A DNA stretch of 64,000 bases from contig JAAKBF010000103.1 of NCBI GenBank assembly GCA_012656075.1, forward strand, positions 248,001 through 312,000. The letters run 5' to 3'. The notes under the pieces are model-generated. The model made no database searches. It had not been told where the DNA came from and worked only from the letters and a program-made list of their open reading frames with translations. This stretch comes from Phytophthora hibernalis. Lineage: Eukaryota; Oomycota; Peronosporomycetes; Peronosporales; Peronosporaceae. Position 1 is the stretch's first letter. Each line of letters opens with the position of its first letter. The position numbers and the translations under genes are program-made. Below, piece after piece: positions 43,876 through 54,846 of the stretch.

Positions 43876-44652
43876 CGCACCCGACACCAATACTCACGTG
43901 CAGTATCTTGCAAGAGAAAGCGCGTGCACTAAGGTGTTTTCAATTTGGCATTTTAACTCCATCAGATGGGCATGTTAACAAAGCGACCATATTGGTGTGA
44001 TCTGGTGCCTTTCGTACCCAATGAAGACGAAAAACGAAGTATCGTCTTGCTGGATTCTGTGATTGAACGAACGATCAAACGCGAGCAGATTGAAGACTTC
44101 CAGTTACTCGTCAACGTATACGAGGCCATTGAAGGACTGAACGGCGAAGAAAGCTCAGTGACGCATTTGCAGACTGTGGAGAAGATGAGCAAGAGGCGAG
44201 GTGGGTGTTTGGTCGTGGAACTATGCCCGATTGGCATGCTGCGGAATCATCCTGAAATGAACGAAGTAAGCGAGTGGCTTCAACACATGCTGACGGCCTT
44301 GAAGTATTGGCATGGATGCGGGTACTGTCATGGTGATCTCCGCTGGCGAAACATTGTGTTCGTGCCCAAATATGGACCTACGCCCAGTTTCTGGATGCTC
44401 ATCGACATGGACGAATCTCGCCTACCAAACACAACGATAATCAAGTGGAATCACCAGTATGAGGGCCATAAACTACGATTCCAGTACGACTTCTACCAGT
44501 TGGGGGCACTCATGCAGACGTTTCCGTTCAGGCTGCACGATGATATGAAAAAAATGCAGGCTATCCTTCAATCGGCGATCGATATACCGGATTTGGCTGC
44601 GGAAGATGCGCTCGCACATTTGGCAACGCTGGGCGATGGCAACTGCTCGTGA
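43876..44652 (+). pseudogene. CRN effector C-terminal kinase-like part
   Basis: After the MULE a plus-strand frame (from about 43930; long frame from 43966, MGMLTKRPYWCDLV) encodes a protein-kinase-like fold. It has CLVVELCPIGML as the hinge region, ALKYWHGCGYCHGDLRWRN with the catalytic-loop His-x-Asp...Asn, and LIDMDES in the DFG position. The frame ends at 44652. Several CRNs carry a kinase-type C-terminal domain of this kind that acts in the host cell. The part lacks its own CRN N-terminus and lies on the same strand as the CRN N-terminal part on the far side of the MULE, so the two are probably halves of one interrupted gene. A short frame break precedes 43966. Confidence 0.6.
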
Positions 44653-45759
44653 TCGAGGAGGGATAGTTGAGAGTTGATCTAGGGAGATTTAATTTAAAAG
44701 TTACAATATACGTGCAGCTTTCGAAGGACGTTAAAATGGTTGCTACTGTAGATGTGCGGCTGCTGACTATTGCATCTATGGTGCGCTGGAATTGATCCCA
44801 ATTTGATGTCTGTGCCCTGTCCACAGTGCTCATTTGCCCGCATTTTTGCTCAAGAACAGAAGAATCTCCATCGGGCACGGCTACAGCGAATGTTGCTGCT
44901 GTCCAGATGTGGTTGAGGTCACACCAAACATGCCAAACAATGCCTCCTGGCAATAAATAATCGATATGACACTTTGAGCTCGCCACAATAAATTATTGGT
45001 ACACATCTATTGCACTAATTGCCACACCAATTTATTTTTCGGCAGCCCTGCTTGTTCGAGACGATCGAACACCTACACTTCGCCAACGGATGCGTTGCCA
45101 CGCTGCGTAACCGAGCCCAAACTCAAATACTACGTCGAACTCGCTGGCCGTGTGGGTCACACTCGTGGGAAGGTGACTTTGAAGTCAAGGAAGCAAATTG
45201 AGCAGATTGTGGAGCTGATGCTGCAACCCAAGGAAAATGGTCTGGAACTTCCCACCTGTAGACAAGAAAGTGTACGAGTTGCTAGTGTAATGCCGTTGTT
45301 CTCTGGATATACTTTGAAGTACCGGTGTTTTAGAGCGAATCGAGGATCCTGTCATAACCCATAAATGGTTATATATGTAATTACGACAACCGTATCCACA
45401 TACTTAAGTACTGTTATCAACCGACCGTCCAAGAAGAAAGCAAAGAAGGTCGATGCTTAAGCATACATGTACTCATTAACTCGGATTGCCCCTAACAACC
45501 CGCCAAATATGGCTGTTTTGTCCCGGAAGTTCGCAAGTCAATTGGTACTCGGTACCATATTGGACAGGAAGGCCAGGCCTTTGCAAGCTTACAACCGGAA
45601 CGCTAGGCGTCTGTTGTGGACAGACGCCTAGCGTTCCTGTTGTGGTTAGCGCGTTAACACTTCATCTATAGCTAAGGTGCGTGTGACCCCGTCACACCTG
45701 GTAGCACTTGTAGTCACCCGCGACCGGCGCGGACTACTACAATCAAGATATCTCTGAGC
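44653..45759. other. Spacer before the Ty3 element
   Basis: There is no supported gene. A short plus-strand open frame at about 45040-45363 (KLKYYVELAGRVGHTRGKVT, KQIEQIVELMLQPKENGLEL) looks like a fragment of a coding sequence but is not recognised. The 45.6-kb hairpin lies here. This region should contain the 5' LTR and primer-binding site of the Ty3 element, but no LTR pair was found. Confidence 0.4.
45597..45637. repeat. Perfect 18-bp stem, 5-nt loop hairpin
   Basis: GGAACGCTAGGCGTCTGT (45597-45614), loop TGTGG, and the exact reverse complement (45620-45637). It lies about 120 bp before the Ty3 gag start, possibly in the LTR or untranslated leader. Confidence 0.85.
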
Positions 45760-46478
45760 ATGGACGACTCAGGGAGCCGGCTTCCGTCCCGGCAGGACCT
45801 CCCTCACCTCTCAGATGCCCACTGGGCTACGCTGGAGAAGATGGTTAGTCTCCTGGGCGAGGCAGCATTCGCTGGATTCCCCAACCTGCCTGCGGATCAG
45901 CAGAGGGCGCGCGTGGAACGCTTCGACAAGTACGAGTCCATGGAACAAGAACTTCGTTCGACTATCCTCTTGGCCAACGTGGATTACAGCTATCGGTCGC
46001 TCTTCTTGCGCTGTAAGCAAGGAAAGCATACGATTCAAGACTACGTGATGGAGTTGCAGAACCTCGAGGCCGCTATGGCGGGCACTCCCTCTCTGAGGAT
46101 GTCAAGGTGACGGTCTTCATGGACGGCGTTCGGCCAGGTCAGGTCCGGACGGAGCTCTTCCGCAAACAGCCGACGTCTTTCAACGATGCGGTGCATTTCG
46201 CCATGCTGGAAGATCATTGCGTGCGCTCGGCGCAGGGGTATGCGGGTCGCTCGGACACGGTCAACGACGGTTCCACTTCCATGGAGATCTCGTCGGCTGA
46301 GTCGGCCCGACCTCAGCGTAACCAACGCGCGAGTGGTCGTTGTTTTGGATGCAACCAGCTTGGCCACCTCCGTCGGAATTGTCCACGGAACCCGTGGAAG
46401 GTAGGCAAGACCAAGGTGGCTCTGCCGTCCCTTAACATGATAGAATCTGCGGGGTCGGAAAACGACAACTCCCAGTAG
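45760..46478 (+). pseudogene. Ty3 gag with CCHC zinc knuckle
   Basis: Starts at the ATG at 45760 (MDDSGSRLPSRQDLPHLSD). The capsid-like part contains the usual retrotransposon gag pattern (LRCKQGKHTIQDYVMELQNL), and the frame shifts once near 46105. The nucleocapsid knuckle CFGCNQLGHLRRNC (CX2CX4HX4C) lies at 46341-46382. Gag packages the element RNA. Confidence 0.8.
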
Positions 46479-46522
46479 GTGCGGGACGCCCTGCTGGGAG
46501 ACTTCGCTCCTCCTCGAGGTCG

Positions 46523-47040
46523 GTGTCTCTGCCATCTCCGCCTCCTGGAGAGCAAGTCCCTGGGACGACACAGTTGTGTCTCTCCGTGGCCACCGCGCGG
46601 TCTAACCTCGTGGTTGTCACGGCCAGTGTAAAAGGGTACGACGAACCGCTGACGATCCTGATTGATTCGGGAGCGTCCTACAACTTCGCGACGAAGTCCA
46701 GTGTGGCCAAGAACAGTGCATTGTATGCTAGTGCTTTGGAAACATCTAAGAATAATATGTAGATGGCCGATAGCTGCGCACGACCAACAGCCTTCACAAC
46801 CTGCGAGGTGGACACGGAGCCCACACCCATACCAACACGCACGGCGTCCACATGTTCGCCTGGCGACTGGGTCCATCGTGTCTACGCGAAAGGTTCTTTT
46901 ATCCTTGAACGTCAGGTTTGACGACTTCAACTCGGTCGAACCGTTCATTGTCCTTGACATGGATGATCGGTACGATCTTATCCTTGGTTGACAAAGCACG
47001 AGCCGTGGATCGACTGGAGAAGTCGCACCATCGGTGCTAG
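46523..47040 (+). pseudogene. Ty3 aspartic protease remnant
   Basis: LTILIDSGASYNFATKSS carries the DSG active site of retropepsins. After frame breaks near 46760 and 46985 the fold ends with FIVLDMDDRYDLILG and WLTKHEPWIDWRSRTIG, as in other oomycete Ty3 elements. Confidence 0.75.
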
Positions 47041-47563
47041 TCACAAGCCCTCCCGGACAGAGCACTGGCGGGTCATGTCCCCTCCTCTTCCCGGGACGGG
47101 TTTGCGCACGAGCATCGCATGCCACGCGGTGAACGGCACTTCGCAGGTACTTCGGAAGTACTCGAGATACCTACGGCGTTGCCGTCCGTGTGTCCTGCAT
47201 CTTCGAGAGCTCAAGAGCCTTCGGTGGTTGTGGGAGAATGTACGGAGGTTCCGTGCGTGTCTCACGATGAGGCTCATGGATCTCTCAAGATCGAGAGCGT
47301 CGCTCAGGCCCGTGGAGCCGGCGATGAACAAGTCGCTGGAGCCGGTGCTCGCTCAATGAAGGGTGGTCGAGCAGGGACTCCCACAGTAGATGACGCTAAG
47401 GCTGAGTCAGCCGCAGCAAAGCCATACCGCGGGGCGGTCACTTTGGACAAGATGGCCGCACCGGTGGTGCTAGATGTTCTCACGGGAGAACGCAAGGAAG
47501 GCGTGAACCTGACTCCACTGCCATCGGGTAGAGGAGCTACTTGAGCTGGAAGAGCTCTCGTAT

Positions 47564-49061
47564 GTGGAGTTCTTGGATTCGCTGAAGGCGGGCGAGTTCG
47601 AGGAGATGCTTCTCATCCACCGCGAACACGACTCAGTCGAGCTGAACATCTCTTCGGTCATGGACCCGGAGGTTCTTGAAGATGAGCGGTCCTTGCTGAG
47701 GCAGAAAAGGAATGGCGCGGTCATCCTGAAGGACCCATCGGACCCGTACTACTCTATTCTAATGGAGTACTCGGATGTCGTCAGCGATGGCCCACCGTCG
47801 GTGTTGCCTCCGGATAAGAGGGTGCGGCACGAAATTGACCTGGTGTCGGGCACCAAGTACTGCACTACTCGCCAGTGGCCACTGCCGAAGGAGCAAGTCG
47901 ACGTAATCGACGCCTTCTTCGCAGCGAAGTATGCCGCGGGCATGGTGCGCGAGTCGAAGTCGCCGCACTCGTCCCCGACGTTTTTTGTGAAGAAACCCAA
48001 CGGGAAGTGGCGCATGGTACACGCGTTCAACAAGTTGAATGCAGCGACGATACCGGCGTCCACGCCAATCCCTTGGAAGGATGTGTTGCAGAACAACATG
48101 GCAGGATGCACTATCTTCAGCGCACTCGGCATGGTCGACGGCTATTATCAGCTGCTGATGCGCGAGTCCGACGTCCTCCTCACAGCGGTGAGTACTCCCA
48201 GTGGGATGTTGTTGGAATGGCTCGTGATGCCCCAGGGGCTGTCAAACGCGCCGGCCACGTTCAATCGTCTGGTGACGCAACCTTTTCGGCCAATGCGAGC
48301 GTTCGCACAGACATACATCGACGATATCTTCGTGCACAGTGGTGCGTCGGAAAACAAGACGGCTGTCGAGGCTCACATCGAACACCTCCGGGAGGTTTTG
48401 ATGTATATGCGCGAGAATCGCTTGTATGCGAACATCAACAAGTGCATCTTCGGCGCTGAAGAGATTCCCTTCTTGGGATATTTCCTTGGCAAGGACGGCA
48501 TCCGCGCGGATCCGGAGAAGGTGTGCGCGATCGCGTAGTGGCCGGTTCCCGTATCCCAGAAGGACCTACGCAAGTGGCTTGGCCTAGCCAACTACTTGCA
48601 CAAGTACAGTGCCAATTATGTCGAGATGGCGCGGCCATTGACCAACCTCCTGAAGAAGGACACGGAAAGGTCGTGGAACGACGAGGCTCAGCGAGCTTTT
48701 GAGTCTATCAAAAGAAGCTTGCAGAGCGCTCCGATCTTGGTTTTACGACGACGATCGCCCGTTCAGTGTGGTATGCGATGCATCAGACTTTGCCATTGGC
48801 TGTGCGCTTCTGCAAGTCGATGCCGATGGCAGAGAGCGAGTGGTCTCATTTCAGTCGCGCCAACTAAAGGCGGCAGAGAAGAACTACCCTCTCGACGACA
48901 AGGAACTTCTCGCTATGAAGTACGCGCTGGTGAGGTTTCGGGTACACCTGCTTGGCAGTAAACCCTTTGTGATTTACACAGATTATGCGTCCTTGCGGAC
49001 TGCGACGTTGTCGCCTCATCTCTCCCAACGCATGGTGGCTCTCCTTCTTCGCGGAGTATAA
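47564..49061 (+). pseudogene. Ty3 reverse transcriptase and RNase H
   Basis: The reverse transcriptase reads continuously through PTFFVKKPNGKWRMVHAFNK, MPQGLSNAPATFNRL and the catalytic YIDD (48314-48325). It is then cut by an in-frame TAG at 48536-48538, after which the same frame continues as WPVPVSQKDLRKWLGLANYL. RNase H follows after a frame shift near 48740 (VVCDASDFAIGCALLQVD, EKNYPLDDKELLAMKYAL, VIYTDYASL). The TAG is a substitution, not a deletion, so this copy looks truly dead. Confidence 0.85.
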
Positions 49062-50132
49062 CTTCACGGTGGAGTACAAGCCAGGAAAGCAGAATGTCCT
49101 CGCGGACGCGCTTTCCCGACGTCCGGACTACGAGCTGGCGCACGTTGCGTACCTCGAGTCTCCGCTCTATGAGCTTCTGCGAGAGGCGTATGCCGAGGAC
49201 GAGGATCTGGCTGATCTCGTTAAGACACCCGGTACGCCGAGGGCAGCGATGAAGATAACTAATCGGCAGCGCTCGCGGTTGCACCGGTACTCGCTGGAAG
49301 ATGGTCTGCTCTATTACCAAGTCGATGCAGGTGGTGAACCTCGAATAGTCGTGCCTAACGACGAAGACTTGCGGCATCGCGTTCTCTACGAGGATCACGA
49401 CACGCCGCTCAGCGGCCATCTTGGACGTGAGAAGACGTACACGTCCGTGGCGCGCAACTTCTGGTGGCCTCACATGTACACGTGGGTTCGTAAGTACGTG
49501 CAGACGTGCGAAACGTGCCAACGTGTGAAACCCGCTCCCTCGTCGTCGGCTCCCTTGATGAGCTTGCCGGTGCCGGCCGATATTGGCGGTCGGTGAGCAT
49601 GGATTTTTCTTCGGCTTCCGGCGGATGCACGCGGCCACACTGGCATCTTGGTCTTCGTTTGCCGTCTCAGCAAGATGGTGCGGCTAGCCGCGGTGAAAAA
49701 GAGTGTGACGGCTCCGCAAGCGGCTCAACTCTTTGTCGATAATTTCTTTCGAAATAACGGCCTTCCAGATGCGTTCGTGAGTGATCGGGATCCCCGCTTC
49801 GTCTCACACTTCTGGACACACTTGTTCCGTTTCTCGGAACGATATTCATATCCGCGGCGGACCATCCGCAGACAGACGGTCAAACCGAGCGGGTGAACCG
49901 CGTGTTAGAAGACGCCGCAGCGTCTGCGCCGAAGAACTCCGCAGGCTTGAGGTTGGCGCTGAATAATGCTGTGCATTCGTCGACGGGTTTCGCCCCATTC
50001 TACGTTAACGGGCTGCGCCATCCGCGTACGCCACTGTCGTTACCTCCCGCTTCAAATTTGGGGGAGAGGCTGACGCCGAAGATACGCGGGGCCTTAAAGG
50101 CGTGCGTGCGTCCGTCAAACGAAATCTGTTGA
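49062..50132 (+). pseudogene. Ty3 integrase, truncated
   Basis: The N-terminal part reads EYKPGKQNVLADALSRRPDY, then the HHCC zinc domain (GHLGREKTYTSVARNFWWPH, TCETCQR). The catalytic core shows FVCRLSKMVRLAAVKK and VSDRDPRFVSHFWTHLF around one catalytic Asp; the region before the last Glu (RVNRVLEDAAASAPKNS) is shifted in frame. No chromodomain is seen before the sequence ends at 50132. Confidence 0.75.
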
Positions 50133-50470
50133 CGTTTATCGAGACTGGTGAAGCCGTAAGGCAACGCGTCCGGGACGCTATGGCATGCAGCTCAAGACAC
50201 ACAGACAGTGATCGCCAGGGGCAGCTGATTTATTTCTGTTGATCTATGGCTCTGAGAGCCTCTGTAGTCAATCTTATAGCTAGTCCTATATCTAAATACA
50301 AATATCCAGTGTGAACCGATCCCCGTATGTAATCCTGTACCCGGCTCTATAAGACCGAGGGTACGAAAACTAAAATGGGTACAAAACGAGGGTTCGTACC
50401 CTCGGCCGGGAATTTATTATACCCGACCGAGGCCTCGGTCACAAAACTATCGTGGTCACGGTGGTACCCA
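50133..50470. other. Junction between Ty3 remnant and tRNA array
   Basis: This spacer contains no gene. It holds the 50355-50405 hairpin. The tRNA-unit homology begins abruptly at about 50471. Confidence 0.5.
50355..50405. repeat. 13-bp inverted repeat at the array edge
   Basis: CCGAGGGTACGAA (50355-50367) and its exact reverse complement TTCGTACCCTCGG (50393-50405), separated by 25 nt. It lies about 65 bp from the first tRNA unit. Confidence 0.8.
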
Positions 50471-50502
50471 CCAAGTGTAGGTAGATTTGTAAAAAGGGAA
50501 AG

Positions 50503-50575
50503 TGGACACTGGGGGTATCGATCCCCCTACCTCCCGCATGCGAAGCGGGCGCTCTATCATTTGAGCTAAGCGCCC
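50503..50575 (-). tRNA. tRNA-Ala(CGC) copy 1, D-loop variant
   Basis: Full cloverleaf of 73 nt. The acceptor is GGGCGCT paired with AGTGTCC and includes the G3:U70 pair that defines alanine tRNA. The anticodon loop is TTCGCAT (anticodon CGC), the T-loop ATCGATA, and the discriminator A. This edge copy has TGATAG where all others have TGGTAG, so the conserved G19 of the D-loop is an A. It may be a weakened or pseudo copy. A T5 terminator follows. Confidence 0.85.
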
Positions 50576-51215
50576 AGACACGAACCCAAACCGCAACGCA
50601 ATCGACGCGCTCTAGGCACACGCACGTACATTCGACCAATAAGCGACTAAGCAAACAAACGAACGAACAGCCAGTCGCCACACACACCGCAGTACAGCTG
50701 CACACACAATCAAACGCGGACGCCTCCAAACCACGCATGCAAACCCTCTTCTTCTCAACCGCTGCTGCCGCTACCCCGAATCGTCATATCGCTGCTCTTC
50801 TCCACTCGCGCAGTCCCCGTACACACCCAAGGCACGCGATCCGCGGCGTGGGTCACTGAGTGGATCATTGGCCACATTGCCCATGCAGGCAGGCTCGAAC
50901 CCCGCTCAACCAGCGCGGTCCGATCGATGGTTTCGCAGTAGAGACATTCGGCTTTGGAGTGGGCAAAGCTATCCCCTGACAGGTCGCTACATGTAGCTGC
51001 AATATCGGACTGCAGCTTCGATAGATCCTGTTCATCAGTAGGTGGTCAATCGAAGCTGGCTCTGCTGGTCGGGTGGTATCTGGCTCCTCGACCGGGCAAC
51101 AAAGTAGATAGGCGAGCGAGCCGAGGGCTGCTGATGACGCCACAGGCAACAATCCAGTGCTGGAAGGCAAACCGCAAGTGCTAACAAGTGTGGGTAGATT
51201 TGTAAAAGGGGAAAG

Positions 51216-51287
51216 TGGACACTGGGGGTATCGATCCCCTACCTCCCGCATGCGAAGCGGGCGCTCTACCATTTGAGCTAAGCGCCC
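51216..51287 (-). tRNA. tRNA-Ala(CGC) copy 2
   Basis: Same cloverleaf with the normal D-loop TGGTAG. At 72 nt it has five bases on one T-stem strand and four on the other, so one base is probably missing from the sequence. T4 terminator. Confidence 0.92.
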
Positions 51288-51923
51288 AGACACGAACCCA
51301 AACCGCAACGCAATCGACGCGCTCTAGGCACACGCACGTACATTCGACCAATAAGCGACTAAGCAAACAAACGAACAGCCAGTCGCCACACACACCGCAG
51401 TACAGCTGCACACACAATCAAACGCGGACGCCTCCAAACCACGCATGCAAACCCTCTTCTTCTCAACCGCTGCTGCCGCTACCCCGAATCGTCATATCGC
51501 TGCTCTTCTCCACTCGCGCAGTCCCCGTACACACCCAAGGCACGCGATCCGCGGCGTGGGTCACTGAGTGGATCATTGGCCACATTGCCCACGCAGGCAG
51601 GCTCGAACCCCGCTCAACCAGCGCGGTCCGATCGATGGTTTCGCAGTAGAGACATTTGGCTTTGGAGTGGGCAAAGCTATCCCCTGACAGGTCGCTACAT
51701 GTAGCTGCAATATCGGACTGCAGCTTCGATAGATCGTGTTCATCAGTAGGTGGTCAATCGAAGCTGGCTCTGCTGGTCGGGTGGTATCTGGCTCCTCGAC
51801 CGGGCAACAAAGTAGATAGGCGAGCGAGCCGAGGGCTGCTGATGACGCCACAGGCAACAATCCAGTGCTGGAAGGCAAACCGCAAGTGCTAACAAGTGTG
51901 GGTAGATTTGTAAAAAGGGAAAG

Positions 51924-51995
51924 TGGACACTGGGGGTATTGATCCCCTACCTCCCGCATGCGAAGCGGGCGCTCTACCATTTGAGCTAAGCGCCC
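51924..51995 (-). tRNA. tRNA-Ala(CGC) copy 3, T-loop variant
   Basis: 72 nt. The T-loop reads ATCAATA instead of ATCGATA (purine 57 G to A, which is tolerated). T-stem unequal, 5 against 4. T5 terminator. Confidence 0.9.
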
Positions 51996-52635
51996 AGACA
52001 CGAACCCAAACCGCAACGCAATCGACGCGCTCTAGGCACACGCACGTACATTCGACCAGCAAGCGACTAAGCAAACAAACGAACGAACAGCCAGTCGCCA
52101 CACACACCGCAGTACAGCTGCACACACAATCAAACGCGGACGCCTCCAAACCACGCATGCAAACCCTCTTCTTCTCAACCGCTGCTGCCGCTACCCCGAA
52201 TCGTCATATCGCTGCTCTTCTCCACTCGCGCAGTCCCCGTACACACCCAAGGCACGCGATCCGCGGCGTGGGTCACTGAGTGGATCATTAGCCACATTGC
52301 CCATGCAGGCAGGCTCGAACCCCGCTCAACCAGCGCGGTCCGATCGATGGTTTCGCAGTAGAGACATTCGGCTTTGGAGTGGGCAAAGCTATCCCCTGAC
52401 AGGTCGCTACATGTAGCTGCAATATCGGACTGCAGCTTCGATAGATCGTGTTCATCAGTAGGTGGTCAATCGAAGTTGGCTCTGCTGGTCGGGTGGTATC
52501 TGGCTCCTCGACCGGGCAACAAAGTAGATAGGCGAGCGAGCCGAGGGCTGCTGATGACGCCACAGGCAACAATCCAGTGCTGGAAGGCAAACCGCAAGTG
52601 CTAACAAGTGTGGGTAGATTTGTAAAAGGGGAAAG

Positions 52636-52707
52636 TGGACACTGGGGGTATCGATCCCCTACCTCCCGCATGCGAAGCGGGCGCTCTACCATTTGAGCTA
52701 AGCGCCC
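52636..52707 (-). tRNA. tRNA-Ala(CGC) copy 4
   Basis: 72 nt, T-stem unequal (5 against 4), otherwise consensus. T4 terminator. Confidence 0.92.
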
Positions 52708-53348
52708 AGACACGAACCCAAACCGCAACGCAATCGACGCGCTCTAGGCACACGCACGTACATTCGACCAGCAAGCGACTAAGCAAACAAACGAACGAAC
52801 AGCCAGTCGCCACACACACCGCAGTACAGCTGCACACACAATCAAACGCGGACGCCTCCAAACCACGCATGCAAACCCTCTTCTTCTCAACCGCTGCTGC
52901 CGCTACCCCGAATCGTCATATCGCTGCTCTTCTCCACTCGCGCAGTCCCCGTACACACCCAAGGCACGCGATCCGCGGCGTGGGTCACTGAGTGGATCAT
53001 TGGCCACATTGCCCATGCAGGCAGGCTCGAACCCCGCTCAACCAGCGCGGTCCGATCGATGGTTTCGCAGTAGAGACATTCGGCTTTGGAGTGGGCAAAG
53101 CTATCCCCTGACAGGTCGCTACATGTAGCTGCAATATCGGACTGCAGCTTCGATAGATCGTGTTCATCAGTAGGTGGTCAATCGAAGCTGGCTCTGCTGG
53201 TCGGGTGGTATCTGGCTCCTCGACCGGGCAACAAAGTAGATAGGCGAGCGAGCCGAGGGCTGCTGATGACGCCACAGGCAACAATCCAGTGCTGGAAGGC
53301 AAACCGCAAGTGCTAACAAGTGTGGGTAGATTTGTAAAAAGGGGAAAG

Positions 53349-53421
53349 TGGACACTGGGGGTATCGATCCCCCTACCTCCCGCATGCGAAGCGGGCGCTC
53401 TACCATTTGAGCTAAGCGCCC
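53349..53421 (-). tRNA. tRNA-Ala(CGC) copy 5
   Basis: 73 nt, perfectly paired 5-bp T-stem; this is the consensus form. T5 terminator. Confidence 0.95.
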
Positions 53422-54061
53422 AGACACGAACCCAAACCGCAACGCAATCGACGCGCTCTAGGCACACGCACGTACATTCGACCAGCAAGCGACTAAGCAA
53501 ACAAACGAACGAACAGCCAGTCGCCACACACACCGCAGTACAGCTGCACACACAATCAAACGCGGACGCCTCCAAACCACGCATGCAAACCCTCTTCTTC
53601 TCAACCGCTGCTGCCGCTACCCCGAATCGTCATATCGCTGCTCTTCTCCACTCGCGCAGTCCCCGTACACACCCAAGGCACGCGATCCGCGGCGTGGGTC
53701 ACTGAGTGGATCATTGGCCACATTGCCCATGCAGGCAGGCTCGAACCCCGCTCAACCAGCGCGGTCCGATCGATGGTTTCGCAGTAGAGACATTCGGCTT
53801 TGGAGTGGGCAAAGCTATCCCTGACAGGTCGCTACATGTAGCTGCAATATCGGACTGCAGCTTCGATAGATCGTGTTCATCAGTAGGTGGTCAATCGAAG
53901 CTGGCTCTGCTGGTCGGGTGGTATCTGGCTCCTCGACCGGGCAACAAAGTAGATAGGCGAGCGAGCCGAGGGCTGCTGATGACGCCACAGGCAACAATCC
54001 AGTGCTGGAAGGCAAACCGCAAGTGCTAACAAGTGTGGGTAGATTTGTAAAAAGGGGAAAG

Positions 54062-54134
54062 TGGACACTGGGGGTATCGATCCCCCTACCTCCCGCATGC
54101 GAAGCGGGCGCTCTACCATTTGAGCTAAGCGCCC
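54062..54134 (-). tRNA. tRNA-Ala(CGC) copy 6
   Basis: 73 nt, consensus form, T5 terminator. Confidence 0.95.
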
Positions 54135-54774
54135 AGACACGAACCCAAACCGCAACGCAATCGACGCGCTCTAGGCACACGCACGTACATTCGACCAGCA
54201 AGCGACTAAGCAAACAAACGAACGAACAGCCAGTCGCCACACACACCGCAGTACAGCTGCACACACAATCAAACGCGGACGCCTCCAAACCACGCATGCA
54301 AACCCTCTTCTTCTCAACCGCTGCTGCCGCTACCCCGAATCGTCATATCGCTGCTCTTCTCCACTCGCGCAGTCCCCGTACACACCCAAGGCACGCGATC
54401 CGCGGCGTGGGTCACTGAGTGGATCATTGGCCACATTGCCCATGCAGGCAGGCTCGAACCCCGCTCAACCAGCGCGGTCCGATCGATGGTTTCGCAGTAG
54501 AGACATTCGGCTTTGGAGTGGGCAAAGCTATCCCCTGACAGGTCGCTACATGTAGCTGCAATATCGGACTGCAGCTTCGATAGATCGTGTTCATCAGTAG
54601 GTGGTCAATCGAAGCTGGCTCTGCTGGTCGGGTGGTATCTGGCTCCTCGACCGGGCAACAAAGTAGATAGGCGAGCGAGCCGAGGGCTGCTGATGACGCC
54701 ACAGGCAACAATCCAGTGCTGGAAGGCAAACCGCAAGTGCTAACAAGTGTGGGTAGATTTGTAAAAAGGGAAAG

Positions 54775-54846
54775 TGGACACTGGGGGTATCGATCCCCTA
54801 CCTCCCGCATGCGAAGCGGGCGCTCTACCATTTGAGCTAAGCGCCC
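54775..54846 (-). tRNA. tRNA-Ala(CGC) copy 7
   Basis: 72 nt, T-stem unequal (5 against 4), T5 terminator. Confidence 0.92.

Larger units (their letters stand above)
45760..50132 (+). mobile_element. Degenerate Ty3/gypsy retrotransposon
   Basis: The coding order gag, protease, reverse transcriptase, RNase H, integrase is that of Ty3/gypsy (Metaviridae-type) elements. Frames are broken many times, and there is an in-frame TAG in the reverse transcriptase. I found no LTR pair or polypurine tract, so the element may be truncated at both ends. Its end lies about 340 bp from the tRNA array. Confidence 0.85.

Noticed and set aside
45400..50470. LTRs flanking the Ty3 element
   Set aside because: No direct repeat of useful length was found between the upstream and downstream flanks; only short chance matches such as ATAGCTA.
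52290..52360. A second tRNA per unit, suggested by box-B-like GGTTCGAGCC and box-A-like TGGTTGAGCGG on the minus strand
   Set aside because: The two boxes abut without an anticodon arm, and no acceptor stem can be paired. At most it is a tRNA-derived remnant.
52460..52570. C/D-box snoRNA in the unit (TGATGA motifs on both strands)
   Set aside because: No CTGA box D with terminal stem at the right distance was found.
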